Shown here: positions 26,059-35,828 of the stretch, piece after piece
Position numbering within the stretch: position 1 is the first letter of the stretch
Layout of the letters: every line of letters begins with the position of its first letter
From: Maricaulis sp017643475
GTDB lineage: Bacteria; Pseudomonadota; Alphaproteobacteria; Caulobacterales; Maricaulaceae
Assembly: GCF_047123815.1 (NCBI RefSeq)
Contig: NZ_CP138920.1
Location: 992,001-1,056,000 of the forward strand
DNA length: 64,000 nucleotides
Reading direction: 5' to 3'
Notes under the pieces: generated by a model
Told to the model about the DNA's origin: nothing
Database searches by the model: none
The model's input: the letters and a program-made list of their open reading frames with translations, nothing else
Made by a program: the position numbers and the translations under genes

Positions 26059-27573
26059 ATGTCATTCAAAACTCTTGCCGCCGGTCTTCTGGCAGCCACC
26101 TCGCTTATGTCGTCCTCGGCCTTCGCCCAGATCGTTACGGTCGAAGCGGATACGCAGCAACGCATCGCGGATTATATCGCAACGGCAGAGGCGGTTGGTT
26201 CAGCTGGCGGCCTGCTGGTCACCATCGGCGATGAAACCCTGATCTCCACGGGCTATGGGCTGGCCAACCGCGCCGCCCAGTATCCGGCAACGCCTGAGAG
26301 CGTGTTCGACATGGGCTCGCTGACCAAACAGTTTACAGCGGCAGCCATCCTGGTGCTGCAGGAGCGCGGTGAGTTAAGCGTCACCGACACGCTGGATCGG
26401 TATTTCACCGACCTGCCGGCGGACAAGACCGGCATCACCATCCACCAGCTGCTGACGCACAGCTCGGGCCTGTCGGACCACACTGGCGGGTATGAGGGCA
26501 GCGATCACAGCCGCTACAAGTCACGCGAGGACTTCTTTTCCGCGCTGTTCGCCAGCCCGCTCAGCCGGGAGCCAGGCACGTCACTGGAATACTCCAATGC
26601 CGGCTATACGGTTCTCGCCGCAATCATCGAGGATGTCAGCGGGACGGACTATGAGAGTTTCCTGATCGAGGCCGTGCTGGACCCGGCGGGCATGGACCAG
26701 ACGGGTTATCGCCTGCGTGACTGGGACGATGAAAACCTCGCGCACATGTATTTCCACGGCTTTCTGGACCCGGAGCGCGCGGATATCGGCACCTTCATCC
26801 AGCGCTGGCGCGAAGAGGAGGTCTCCTGGCACATGCTGGGCAATGGCGGCCTCTACACGACGCTCGTCGATATGGGCAAATGGCACCGCGCACTGCAGGA
26901 CGGTACGGTTCTGTCAGCACAATCCACGACGCAGATGCAGGCGCCGCACGTCCCCTGGGAGGAAGGCGATCCGGATCATTACGGTTATGGCTGGGTCGTG
27001 GAAACGGCTGCCGAAGGCACCCCTGTCAATCACGCGGGCTCGAACGGGCTGTTCAATGCCACCATCCGCCGCTATCCGGCCGACGACATCCTGATCATGC
27101 ACTGGACCAATGAAAGCCGTCCCTCGGCGGACCGCATGGGACCGGTTGTCCGGCGCATGCTGGTCGATCCGACCTACGAGGTCAGCCCGGTGCACGCCTC
27201 ACCCTATACGCTGATCAATCAGTACAGCCAGAGCCAGCCGGTTGAGCAGGTCGCCGACCTGCCCGCGCATCTGGAAGGGATTACCGGCCGTGAACTCAGC
27301 GACCGTCGAATCCTGAATCGCGTCGGGTTTCACCTGTTGGGTGAGGAGCGCGGTGACTGGGCCGTCGCCCTCTTTGAGCTGAACACCGAGCTTTTCCCGG
27401 CCGATGGCAATCTGTTTGACAGCCTCGGGGAAGGACATGTCGCGCTGGGCAATACCGAGGCCGCCCTCGCAGCCTTCCGCACATCACTTGAGCTTGCGCC
27501 GGAAGACGGCGGCTGTGGCTGGTGCGAGAACGCTCTCAACCGTATCGCTGAACTGGAAACCGGCGCACAATAG
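26059..27573 (+). CDS. Secreted serine hydrolase, beta-lactamase fold with C-terminal extension
   Basis: A 504-residue exported protein; the signal peptide probably ends at AFA. All three active-site motifs are present: SLTK at 87-90, YSN in LEYSNAGYTVL, and HAG in VNHAGSNG. The C-terminal 90 residues (LFDSLGEGHVALGNTEAALAAF) look like a tetratricopeptide pair. It is probably a D-Ala peptidase- or esterase-type enzyme; the substrate is unknown. The convergent argS stop is only ten bases away. Confidence 0.87.
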   Translation: MSFKTLAAGLLAATSLMSSSAFAQIVTVEADTQQRIADYIATAEAVGSAGGLLVTIGDETLISTGYGLANRAAQYPATPESVFDMGSLTKQFTAAAILVLQERGELSVTDTLDRYFTDLPADKTGITIHQLLTHSSGLSDHTGGYEGSDHSRYKSREDFFSALFASPLSREPGTSLEYSNAGYTVLAAIIEDVSGTDYESFLIEAVLDPAGMDQTGYRLRDWDDENLAHMYFHGFLDPERADIGTFIQRWREEEVSWHMLGNGGLYTTLVDMGKWHRALQDGTVLSAQSTTQMQAPHVPWEEGDPDHYGYGWVVETAAEGTPVNHAGSNGLFNATIRRYPADDILIMHWTNESRPSADRMGPVVRRMLVDPTYEVSPVHASPYTLINQYSQSQPVEQVADLPAHLEGITGRELSDRRILNRVGFHLLGEERGDWAVALFELNTELFPADGNLFDSLGEGHVALGNTEAALAAFRTSLELAPEDGGCGWCENALNRIAELETGAQ

Positions 27574-27582
27574 CGCCGGATT

Positions 27583-29349
27583 CTACATCCGCTCCGGGGC
27601 TTCCAGACCGACCAGATGCAGGCAGAGCTCAAGCTGTTTGAGCGTTGCCTGGGCCAGGGCCAGGCGCGAGGCCTTGGTGGCATCGTCGTCTGCGCCGAGG
27701 ATCGGGCAGGCGGCATAGAATTTCGAGAAGGACTGGGCCAGGGTGAAAGCGTGATCACAGATCGCGTTCGGCGCCCGGTTCTCGCACGCCTGCTCCAGTG
27801 CAGCGCCAAACGCGTCGAGTGCGAGGACGAGATCGGTCTCCTCCTGGGTGCCGACAACAATCGCGTCCGGTGCCACACCCTCACGATCTGCCTTGCGCAT
27901 CAGCGATTTCACGCGGACTGCAGCATAGAGCAGGTACGGACCGGTCTTGCCTTCGAAACTGGTGAAACGGTCCAGATCGAACACGTAATTGGTGGTGCGG
28001 TAATTCTGCAGATCGGCGAACTTGATCGCAGCCAGACCAACCATGCGCGCAACGTTCGCCCGCTCTTCCTCTGAGGCGTCAGCGGCGAGCCCCGCCTCCT
28101 TGAGGCGCTCCCCGGCGCGTTCAATGGCCGAAGAGATCAGGTCGGCAAGGCGGAAGGTTCCACCATCGCGCGTGCGCAAACGCTTTCCGTCAGTGCCGTT
28201 GACGGTGCCGAATTTCACGTGCTCAAGCGCGCCCTCTGCAGCCAGACCGGCCTTGCTTGCCGCGCGGAAGACCTGTTCGAAATGATCCGACTGGGCCAGA
28301 TCGACGACATAGAGTGTCAGGTCAGGGCCAACCTCGTTCTTGCGATCGAGAATGGTCGCCAGGTCAGTGGTTCCGTAAAGCGAAGCACCGCCGGAGGTCA
28401 CAAGGATCAGCGGTGCGAGTTCCTTCTTGTCGCCGTCACGCGCAACACGCACGACCCAGGCGCCATCACTCTCCTCGGCAACGCCGCGATCTTTGAAATC
28501 CTGGACCAGGTCCGGGATCAGCGGATCGACATCGCTTTCACCCTTCCACAGGTCGAAATGCACACCCAGCGCGCCGAAATCCCTTTTCAGAGCCGCGACG
28601 GATACATCGATGAAATGACGCAGCAGCGCGCGATAGCCCGGGCGTCCGGCCTGCAGCTCAGCCGTTGCGGTTCGGGACACCTCAAGACGGTCCGCATCGG
28701 ACTTCGCCTTATTGGAGGCCTGCGGATAGAGCCGCGCAAGATCCTCGATAGTCACCGGCGGCTCGGACGGATAACCCTCCGTCACATCCGCGTCGAAATA
28801 GACCAGATCCGGTTGTTCGTCGGCCAACTCCGTAATCAGATGCCCCATCTGCAGGCCCCAATCGCCCAGATGGATGTCGGAGACCACGTCATCGCCGCGG
28901 AAACGCAGCAGGCGTTGCAGGCTATCACCCAGAACGGAAGACCGCAGATGGCCGACATGCATCGGCTTGGCGACGTTGGGGCCGCCAAAATCGATCATCA
29001 CCTTGCGGGGCGTTTCGGTTTTCGCAGCGCCCGCGCGCTCGTCGGCGGCGATTTCAGCAGCGCGTAGTGTGATGGCCTCCGCGGAGGGGCGCAGGTTCAG
29101 GAAACCTGGCCCGGCAATCTCGACCTTCTCGATCAGCGGGTTGTCCGCAACCGCATCAACAACAGCCTTGGCGATCTCGCGCGGATTTTTCTTGGCTTGT
29201 TTGGCCGCCGGCATGGCGCCATTGCACTGATACGGAAAGACTTCCGGGTTCTGCTTGGACGGGCTCACACGGCCCAGTTCCCGCGGAAGCTCAAGGGAAG
29301 CGAACGCGTCGCCCAGCACTGCGCCGAGCTGATCAGCAATTGAAGGCAT
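27583..29349 (-). CDS. argS: Arginyl-tRNA synthetase
   Basis: A 588-residue class I aminoacyl-tRNA synthetase. HVGH in AKPMHVGHLRSSVLGD is the HIGH signature. The second signature is degenerate (DGKRLRTRDGGTF), as is usual in ArgRS. The C-terminal DALR anticodon domain (LLYAAVRVKSL onward) is complete. A small lipoprotein gene lies just upstream on the same strand. Confidence 0.97.
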   Translation of the reverse strand: MPSIADQLGAVLGDAFASLELPRELGRVSPSKQNPEVFPYQCNGAMPAAKQAKKNPREIAKAVVDAVADNPLIEKVEIAGPGFLNLRPSAEAITLRAAEIAADERAGAAKTETPRKVMIDFGGPNVAKPMHVGHLRSSVLGDSLQRLLRFRGDDVVSDIHLGDWGLQMGHLITELADEQPDLVYFDADVTEGYPSEPPVTIEDLARLYPQASNKAKSDADRLEVSRTATAELQAGRPGYRALLRHFIDVSVAALKRDFGALGVHFDLWKGESDVDPLIPDLVQDFKDRGVAEESDGAWVVRVARDGDKKELAPLILVTSGGASLYGTTDLATILDRKNEVGPDLTLYVVDLAQSDHFEQVFRAASKAGLAAEGALEHVKFGTVNGTDGKRLRTRDGGTFRLADLISSAIERAGERLKEAGLAADASEEERANVARMVGLAAIKFADLQNYRTTNYVFDLDRFTSFEGKTGPYLLYAAVRVKSLMRKADREGVAPDAIVVGTQEETDLVLALDAFGAALEQACENRAPNAICDHAFTLAQSFSKFYAACPILGADDDATKASRLALAQATLKQLELCLHLVGLEAPERM

Positions 29350-29354
29350 GAATT

Positions 29355-29915
29355 TTATTCCTGGCCAGCAGCGACGCGGAAACGCCGTCCACTGCGATTG
29401 AAGGCAATCTGCTCGTCAGTCAGTTCAAAGCCGACGAGAATCTCGAAATTGGTGCCCGACGTGGTCGGCGTCGCACGCGGGATGGAGATGGCATCCACAC
29501 GCTCGGTCATGAACAGACGATCTTCATCCGCGCGAAAACGCACACGAATCGGGAAGGTCTCTTTCTCGATGACAGCGCGGTCACGGCGGGTGACGACAAC
29601 AAAATACTCATAGGTATTCTCGCTGCCCATCGCGGCTGGACCACGGCCGAAACCCAGGTCAATTTCCAGATTGGCCAGGATCGGTCGGTCGTCATAATAA
29701 CTGCAGAGGGACCGTACCGCGAGGATCTCACCGGTGAAGCCCACATTTTCATAGGTGACTTCGCCGTCAATCTCGACATAGCGGTGCGCATCATGCAGCG
29801 CGAAGGCTGTCGGACACGGGCCGATATTCGGTTCCGGTGATTCAAGAGCGTCGATAACACTGGAACAACCGGCAAGAACGGATCCGACCGCGGCAACAAG
29901 GGCAATAGAACGCAT
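29355..29915 (-). CDS. Lipoprotein of unknown function
   Basis: About 186 residues starting at ATG 29915. The lipobox is VLAGC (MRSIALVAAVGSVLAGCSS). The mature domain has a CPTAF segment, alternating hydrophobic strands and a second Cys (SLCSYYDDR), giving an all-beta look. It lies five bases upstream of argS, so the two may be cotranscribed. I have no family name for it. Confidence 0.75.
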   Translation of the reverse strand: MRSIALVAAVGSVLAGCSSVIDALESPEPNIGPCPTAFALHDAHRYVEIDGEVTYENVGFTGEILAVRSLCSYYDDRPILANLEIDLGFGRGPAAMGSENTYEYFVVVTRRDRAVIEKETFPIRVRFRADEDRLFMTERVDAISIPRATPTTSGTNFEILVGFELTDEQIAFNRSGRRFRVAAGQE

Positions 29916-30037
29916 TGTGCGACACCTGACTTCACTAGAGTGACTGGCACTGGATAGCACGCAGCCGAATTGTTAGGACGGTCATACGATGCACAGCGCA
30001 AGTCCGCAACGGCATCGCTGAAGGAGATTTCGATTTC

Positions 30038-31003
30038 ATGAGCGCAGCGCCTCCCCCCCTCACCGTCCTTCTGGCCGCTCCACGCGGTTTCTGTGCGGGT
30101 GTAGACCGCGCGATCCAGATCGTTGAGCGCGCCCTGGAAAAATTCGGTGCACCTGTCTATGTGCGCCACGAGATCGTGCACAACCGCCATGTCGTGGAAC
30201 GGCTGGAGAAAATGGGCGCGATTTTTGTCGAAGAGCTTGACCAGTGCCCGGATGATCGACCGGTTGTCTTTTCTGCCCACGGCGTGCCCAAGAGCGTCCC
30301 GGCCGAGGCCTCCCGCAGGGAGATGATCTATGTCGACGCGACCTGCCCGCTGGTTTCCAAGGTCCATGTCGAAGCGCAGCGCCATTTCAACAACGGGCTG
30401 GACATCATCCTCATTGGCCATTCCGGCCATCCCGAGGTGATCGGCACGATGGGGCAGCTGCCGGAAGGCGCCATTACGCTGGTGGAAACAGTCGAGGATG
30501 TGGACACGCTCATCCCACGTGACGAGAACAAGCTTGCCTTTGTCACCCAGACCACCCTGTCCGTTGATGACACCTCTGCCATTGTCGAACGATTGCAAGC
30601 CCGCTTCCCGGCTGTCGCCTCGCCGCACAAGGAAGACATTTGCTATGCGACGACCAATCGTCAGAGCGCGGTCAAGACAATGGCGGATCGTTGCGACAAG
30701 GTCTTCGTTATCGGCGCACCGAACTCCTCCAATTCAGTCCGCCTGGTCGAGGTCGCAGAGCGGGCCGGCGCGAAAAGCGCGGAGCTGGTTGCCTCGGCCA
30801 GCGATGTCGACTGGGACAAGCTGGGCCCGGTGCGCACCGTGGGCATCACTGCGGGCGCGTCCGCGCCGGAAGACCTGGTCCAGGGACTGATCGCTGCCTT
30901 CCGCGAGCGTTTCGAGGTCTCTCTTGAGGAGCTTGCCGTGACACGCGAGGATGTCGAGTTCAAACTCCCGCGTGTGCTCGCCGAGGAAACAGACAATGTC
31001 TGA
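30038..31003 (+). CDS. ispH: 4-hydroxy-3-methylbut-2-enyl diphosphate reductase
   Basis: A 321-residue iron-sulfur enzyme for the last step of the MEP isoprenoid pathway. The three cluster cysteines lie in PRGFCAGVDRAI, DATCPLVSKVH and EDICYATTNRQ. Catalytic residues are in GHSGHPEV and FVTQTTLS. AAGGAG precedes the ATG by about ten bases. It overlaps the DUF1801 gene by eight bases. Confidence 0.97.
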   Translation: MSAAPPPLTVLLAAPRGFCAGVDRAIQIVERALEKFGAPVYVRHEIVHNRHVVERLEKMGAIFVEELDQCPDDRPVVFSAHGVPKSVPAEASRREMIYVDATCPLVSKVHVEAQRHFNNGLDIILIGHSGHPEVIGTMGQLPEGAITLVETVEDVDTLIPRDENKLAFVTQTTLSVDDTSAIVERLQARFPAVASPHKEDICYATTNRQSAVKTMADRCDKVFVIGAPNSSNSVRLVEVAERAGAKSAELVASASDVDWDKLGPVRTVGITAGASAPEDLVQGLIAAFRERFEVSLEELAVTREDVEFKLPRVLAEETDNV

Positions 31004-31415
31004 GAACAAGACCAAGCCGACCGAACAATCACCCGAAGATTTCATCGCCAGCGTGGAACACGCCACGCGCCGCGCCGATGCCCAGACGCTGCTTGATCTG
31101 ATGCGGAAAATCACCGGCTGGGATGCCCGCATGTGGGGGCCGGCGATCATCGGTTTCGGTGAGTATCACTACAAGTATGAAAGCGGCCGGGAAGGCGATT
31201 TCATGCGCACCGGCTTCTCGCCTCGCAAGGCCAATATGGTGGTCTACATCATGCCCGGCTACACCGATTTCAGCGAGATACTGGGCCGGTTGGGCAAACA
31301 CAAGCTTGGCAAATCCTGCCTTTACATCAACAAGCTGGCCGATGTGGACATGGGCGTTCTGGAAGAACTCATCCGTGCCGGCCTGGATGATATGGAAAAG
31401 AAATATCCGCTGTGA
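30996..31415 (+). CDS. DUF1801 domain protein
   Basis: A 139-residue soluble protein whose core (MWGPAIIGFGEYHYKYESG, then GFSPRKANMVVYIMPGY) matches DUF1801, a family of unknown biochemical role. The start overlaps the ispH stop by eight bases and its own stop overlaps rnhA by four, so ispH-DUF1801-rnhA is probably one operon. There is no obvious functional link between the three. Confidence 0.82.
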   Translation: MSENKTKPTEQSPEDFIASVEHATRRADAQTLLDLMRKITGWDARMWGPAIIGFGEYHYKYESGREGDFMRTGFSPRKANMVVYIMPGYTDFSEILGRLGKHKLGKSCLYINKLADVDMGVLEELIRAGLDDMEKKYPL

Positions 31416-31849
31416 GCACGATTACGATCCACACTGACGGCGCCTGTTCCGGAAACCCCGGCCCGGGTGGTTGGGGCGCTATCCTGGAATGGAATGGCCA
31501 CCGCAAGGAGCTCAAGGGCGGCGAGCACGATACCACCAACAACCGCATGGAAATGCAGGCCGCGATCGAGGCGCTGAAAGCGCTGAAAAAACCGGGCCGC
31601 ACCGTCGTGCTGATCACAGACAGCGTCTATCTGCGTGATGGCATCACCAAATGGATCCATGGCTGGAAAAAGCGGGGCTGGAAAACCGCCGACAAGAAAC
31701 CGGTCAAGAATGTCGACCTCTGGCAGGAGCTTGACGCGCTGACCCGTGAGCACACGATCGAGTGGCGCTGGGTAAAAGGTCACGCCGGAGATCCGGGCAA
31801 TGAACGCGCTGACGAGCTGGCGCGCGAAGGTATTGCGGGACTAGGCTAG
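31412..31849 (+). CDS. rnhA: Ribonuclease HI
   Basis: A 145-residue enzyme that degrades RNA in RNA-DNA hybrids. The four catalytic acids are seen in IHTDGACSGNPGPGGWG, NNRMEMQAAIEAL, LITDSVYLRDGI and GNERADELA. GTG start in a GTGA overlap with the gene before. Its stop overlaps that of the convergent hybrid kinase in CTAG. RNase HII is in the same window. Confidence 0.97.
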   Translation: MSTITIHTDGACSGNPGPGGWGAILEWNGHRKELKGGEHDTTNNRMEMQAAIEALKALKKPGRTVVLITDSVYLRDGITKWIHGWKKRGWKTADKKPVKNVDLWQELDALTREHTIEWRWVKGHAGDPGNERADELAREGIAGLG

Positions 31850-34800
31850 CCGTTGGCCTGACGCTCTTCGCCGCTGGGCTGCAGCACAGCCAGGACTTCG
31901 GCCAGATCGAGCGGCTTGGCGAGATAACCATTGGCCCCGGAAGCGAGATATTTCTCGCGCGCACCGCGGGTCGCATCCGCCGTCACAGCGAAAATTGGAA
32001 TGTTCGCATACTCGGCCCCGGACTCACGGATCTGGCGAATGGCTTCGTCGCCAGAAAGAACAGGCATCTGAATATCCATCAGAACAGCGTCAAAGCGTCC
32101 GTTGGCCAGAACGTCGATTGCCTCCTGGCCGTTACTGGCGGTTTCCACCTCGTAACCCGCACCTTTCAGAAGCGCTGTCGCAACAATTAGGTTCGTGGCC
32201 ACGTCATCCGCCACAAGGATTCGACCCGATGCCGACATCCGGGCCGTCTGGCTGGCGGCAGCCAGATCCCTCGTTTCAGCGCCGGAACTCCAGCTATCAG
32301 CGCTTTCCAGGGGTATTTCGAACCAGAAACACGCACCTTGGCCGAGCTCGCTCTCCACACCGATATCGCCTCCTGCCAGCTCGACGATTTCGCTGCAAAT
32401 GGCCAGACCGAGACCCGTTCCGCCATGCTCGCGAGTTGCGCTGCCGTCGACCTGCGCGAAGCGACCGAAGATATGACTGCACTGGTCGGCGGGTATTCCC
32501 GGGCCCGTATCCCGAACGACGAAGCGAACCCAATCCGGCTTCAGCTGGCTGACTTCAAGACTGACAGAGCCGCTCGGTGTGAATTTCACCGCATTGCCCA
32601 GAAGATTGATGAGAACCTGGCGGATACGCTTCTGGTCGCCGAGGACCTTCCGCGGGATCTTCGGGTCGATTTCGATCGACAAGTCGAGAGATTTTTCGGC
32701 GGCCATGCCCGCCACCATGTCAATGACCGAACGCGATGTTTGCGCAACGTCGAACGGCTCATTCGACAGATCGACCGCGCCCGCCTCGATCTTGGAGATA
32801 TCGAGGATATCCTCGATCAGGTCGAGCAGGGCCCGACCTGAATTCTCAAGCGTATTGACGAAACCCGCCTGTTTGTCGGTGAGATCAGTCAGGCGCAATA
32901 GCTGCGTCATGCCGAGCACGCCATTCAGCGGCGTTCTGATCTCGTGACTCATATTCGCAAGGAATTGGGACTTTGCCAGGTTGGCTTCTTCAGCCTCCTT
33001 GCGGCGACGCTCGATTTCCTCGCGGGCACGCACCTCAGACGTCAGGTCGAAATTGATCCCGCTGAACACTTTTTCACCGTAGAGGCCTTCGCGCAGCAGT
33101 GCCTGTGAGCGGATATGGCGCACGCGGCCATCATCCAACACAATGCGGTACTCCGCATCATACTCCGCACCCTCGCGCAGAGCCGCTTCCAGCTTTTCGC
33201 GCAACTCCGGTTCATCGTCCGGGTGGATGCGGTTTTCCCAAATCTTGAACGGATCTTCTGCTGCTTCGGGATCGACGCCGAACATGGTGTGGGATCCCTT
33301 GTCCCACCAGGTAGACCCATCATCGAGATTCATCTCGAACACGCCGATCTTGCCCACTTGCAAAGCCAAGCCCAGGCGCCCGGAAAGCGTACGCACCTCT
33401 TCTTCGCGGGCTCGACGTTCAGTTACGTCCTGGAAGGAGCCGATCAACTTACTGACCTTGCCATTCTCAAACAGGGCCCGCCCAACGGCACGCACCCAAA
33501 TTCTGTTTCCCTTGGCCGTAATAAACGGCAGCTCCAGATCCCAGGGTTCACCCTCCTGGATTCCGCGCTGAACCGCGTCTGTCATAACCGGCCGCGCTTC
33601 CGGGGCGTAAAAATTGATGGCCTCGTCCATTGCAGGCTCGAAATCGGCCGGCACTTCATGGATCCTGCAGGTAATCTCGTCCCAGATCGGTTGGCCGGTG
33701 GCCATATCGACCTCCCAGCTTCCAATTCCGCCAAGTTCAGTCACCACCAGGAGACGTTCTGTGGCCCGTCGTTTCTCCTTCTCAAGCTCGACACTGGCTG
33801 TAATGTCCTCGATGGAGCCGGCCATGCGGACCGGCTTGCCCTCGAAATCCCATTCGGCCTGCCCGCGCGAACGGACAATTATGAAGCTGCCATCAGGCTT
33901 ACGCAGCCGGTATTCCTGTTGATAGGGTTGTTTCTTGAACAAGTGTGCGTTCAGGGCAGTCTCGACGCGCTCTCGATCTTCCGGGTGAACAAATCCGAGG
34001 AGCACTTCGGCGCTGTTGTCGATCTGACCGCTTCCCATCTGCGGCATTGTTTCGGGCCGACCGACAATGTCCAGCAAGCGTTCCGACAGAAATGCCGTAT
34101 TCTGACGCACATCGAGCTCCCAGACACCCGATGCACTGCCCTGTACAGCGAGATCGTAACGACGCTGGCTGTCGTTGAGATCAGCAATCGCCTGCTCGCG
34201 TGCGCGCTCCATGCGGTGGGCACTGACGAGATTGGAAATTGTCACCAGCAGGGGTTCGATCGCCTGTCTGATCGCCGGGTCAAACCCACCGGGGCGATTG
34301 GCAATCCCGATCATGGCCACAAACTCGCCCCGACTGAAAAGCGGGATGCCCATATAGGCCTTTAGGGGCGGGTATCCTTCCGGTAGCCCTCCCGATTCTC
34401 CGTGCTCTGATGGGTTATTGGTGATCAGCGCATCGCCGGTCCTGATCGTATAGCCAAACGGAGTGTCGAGATTTCGGAACTCAAAACCCGTCTTGGAGTG
34501 GGTCTCATAGATCTGACGCGTTTCCTCGTCCCAGGAAATATCGGTAATCGCATGCGTCTTGAGGAAACGACCGCTCTCGTCGGTGAGGATTTCACCGATG
34601 AAACCATACTCGCCACCGGTAAGCTCCAGAGCGGCGCTGAGCAATTGACCGAAAGCGATGTTGGCATCTGCCAGATTGGCGATGTACTGGGTCTGCACCT
34701 GGGCGATAGCTGCCAATTGCCGGGTCGACGCGTCGGCAGCTCGAGTCCGCGCGCGCTCGGCAATACGCTCCTCAACGAGGCGTGCCAGGGCCGTCAGGCG

Positions 34801-35232
34801 TTCAAAATCATTTACCGAAAGATCGATTGGCTCGTCATGAATAACGCACAGGGTTCCGATCTTGTGTCCACCGGACTCGCGGATCGGAACACCCGCATAA
34901 CCGCGAATATGCGGCTCGCCGGTCACCAGCGGATTGTCGCGGAACCTGTCATCCTCCAGCGCGTTGGGGACGTAGAAAATTTCATCACCCTGAATCGCAT
35001 GATGACAGAAAGCGACATCGCGCGGCGTCTCGTCGGCCGGAATATTGATGTTCGACTTGAACCACTGCCTGTCCCGATCTACCAGCGAGACGGCACACAT
35101 ACGCGTGCCGGTCAGCCCAACCGCAAGGTCGGTGAGTGTGTCGAAACCGTCCTCAGCTTCGGTATCCAGCAGGCCCAACGCATACAGGGCAGCTAGACGT
35201 GCTTCTTCAAAGTCGGTTTGCTTATCAGACAA
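31846..35232 (-). CDS. Large soluble hybrid histidine kinase (GAF-GAF-PAS-PAS-PAS-HK-REC)
   Basis: An 1128-residue kinase with no clear membrane helix, so probably cytoplasmic. In order: a first GAF domain (FCHHAIQGDEIFYVPNALED), a second GAF (YGFIGEILTDESG), at least three PAS/PAC units (each ending like GSIEDIT, GSFQDVT and GINFDLT), then the phosphoacceptor His763 in MSHEIRTPLNG. The ATPase motifs NLLGNAVKF and HGGTGLGLAI follow, then a receiver with Asp1053 in MDIQMPVLSG. The many sensor domains suggest several inputs, possibly small ligands or redox state. The partner is unknown. Confidence 0.93.
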   Translation of the reverse strand: MSDKQTDFEEARLAALYALGLLDTEAEDGFDTLTDLAVGLTGTRMCAVSLVDRDRQWFKSNINIPADETPRDVAFCHHAIQGDEIFYVPNALEDDRFRDNPLVTGEPHIRGYAGVPIRESGGHKIGTLCVIHDEPIDLSVNDFERLTALARLVEERIAERARTRAADASTRQLAAIAQVQTQYIANLADANIAFGQLLSAALELTGGEYGFIGEILTDESGRFLKTHAITDISWDEETRQIYETHSKTGFEFRNLDTPFGYTIRTGDALITNNPSEHGESGGLPEGYPPLKAYMGIPLFSRGEFVAMIGIANRPGGFDPAIRQAIEPLLVTISNLVSAHRMERAREQAIADLNDSQRRYDLAVQGSASGVWELDVRQNTAFLSERLLDIVGRPETMPQMGSGQIDNSAEVLLGFVHPEDRERVETALNAHLFKKQPYQQEYRLRKPDGSFIIVRSRGQAEWDFEGKPVRMAGSIEDITASVELEKEKRRATERLLVVTELGGIGSWEVDMATGQPIWDEITCRIHEVPADFEPAMDEAINFYAPEARPVMTDAVQRGIQEGEPWDLELPFITAKGNRIWVRAVGRALFENGKVSKLIGSFQDVTERRAREEEVRTLSGRLGLALQVGKIGVFEMNLDDGSTWWDKGSHTMFGVDPEAAEDPFKIWENRIHPDDEPELREKLEAALREGAEYDAEYRIVLDDGRVRHIRSQALLREGLYGEKVFSGINFDLTSEVRAREEIERRRKEAEEANLAKSQFLANMSHEIRTPLNGVLGMTQLLRLTDLTDKQAGFVNTLENSGRALLDLIEDILDISKIEAGAVDLSNEPFDVAQTSRSVIDMVAGMAAEKSLDLSIEIDPKIPRKVLGDQKRIRQVLINLLGNAVKFTPSGSVSLEVSQLKPDWVRFVVRDTGPGIPADQCSHIFGRFAQVDGSATREHGGTGLGLAICSEIVELAGGDIGVESELGQGACFWFEIPLESADSWSSGAETRDLAAASQTARMSASGRILVADDVATNLIVATALLKGAGYEVETASNGQEAIDVLANGRFDAVLMDIQMPVLSGDEAIRQIRESGAEYANIPIFAVTADATRGAREKYLASGANGYLAKPLDLAEVLAVLQPSGEERQANG

Positions 35233-35321
35233 GAAAGTCCCCGAGTCCGGACAGATGAAAGACGCAGTCTCAGTCGCGTCGGTTTACCAAAACTAAATGC
35301 AGCCACACCCGCCCCTAAGGC

Positions 35322-35355
35322 ATAAAAAAGCCGGCCCCGCGAGGGACCGGCTTTT
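35322..35355 (-). terminator. Rho-independent terminator after the TonB-domain gene
   Basis: On the minus strand AAAAGCCGG(T)CCC pairs with GGG(G)CCGGCTTTT, with one internal mismatch and a four-base loop, followed by a T-run and AT. It lies 21 bases past the stop of the TonB-like gene. It also sits between that gene and the start of the large kinase. Confidence 0.85.
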
Positions 35356-35375
35356 CCGGGAGGAATTGTCCAGGC

Positions 35376-35717
35376 TTACTGGCCGAGACGGAAGTCCAGG
35401 GAATAGGTGTGACCCTCGGTGCGGGCCTCACTGGCTTCGTAGCGCCAGGTCTCGATTGCAGCCAACGCGGCACGGTCGAATACACCGGCCGGCGTGGATT
35501 CCACGATCTGGGCATCAACAACGCTGCCATCAGCGTCAATCGCATAGGAAACCGTGACAGAACCCTCGATACCGCGACGCTCGGCGCCACGCGGGTAGTC
35601 CGGAGCCGAGCGCTCAATAGCAGCGCGATCGGTCGTCGTGATTGCAAGCGCCGGAGCACCAACAAGAGAAACAGCCATGCCAGAAGCGATGATTACGGAG
35701 AAGATTTTTGCTTTCAT
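35376..35717 (-). CDS. Periplasmic TonB C-terminal domain protein without membrane anchor
   Basis: About 113 residues. A cleavable signal peptide (MKAKIFSVIIASGMAVSLVG, cleavage likely after ALA) is followed directly by a TonB C-terminal fold: APDYPRGAERRGIEGSVTV, then GVFDRAALAAIETWRYEA. The proline-rich spacer and the N-terminal anchor that bind ExbB/ExbD are missing, so it cannot act as a standard energy transducer. It may be a free periplasmic binder of TonB boxes or of another partner. It is well expressed-looking, with its own terminator. Confidence 0.8.
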   Translation of the reverse strand: MKAKIFSVIIASGMAVSLVGAPALAITTTDRAAIERSAPDYPRGAERRGIEGSVTVSYAIDADGSVVDAQIVESTPAGVFDRAALAAIETWRYEASEARTEGHTYSLDFRLGQ

Positions 35718-35792
35718 TTCGCTCACCCAAGGAATTAAACTCAACTGAGCGCGGATATACGGGCGAAATCCTTCCGGTTACTCTCCGGGAAA

Positions 35793-35806
35793 GCTAAAAT
35801 TTTAGC
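35793..35806. other. Perfect 14-base palindrome
   Basis: GCTAAAATTTTAGC lies in the 111-base gap between the nfeD-like gene and the TonB-domain gene. There is no loop or T-run, so it is more like an operator than a terminator. Two similar segments flank it (CGGATATA near 35752 and 35811). Confidence 0.35.
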
Positions 35807-35828
35807 GGATCCGGATATATGGTATGAC

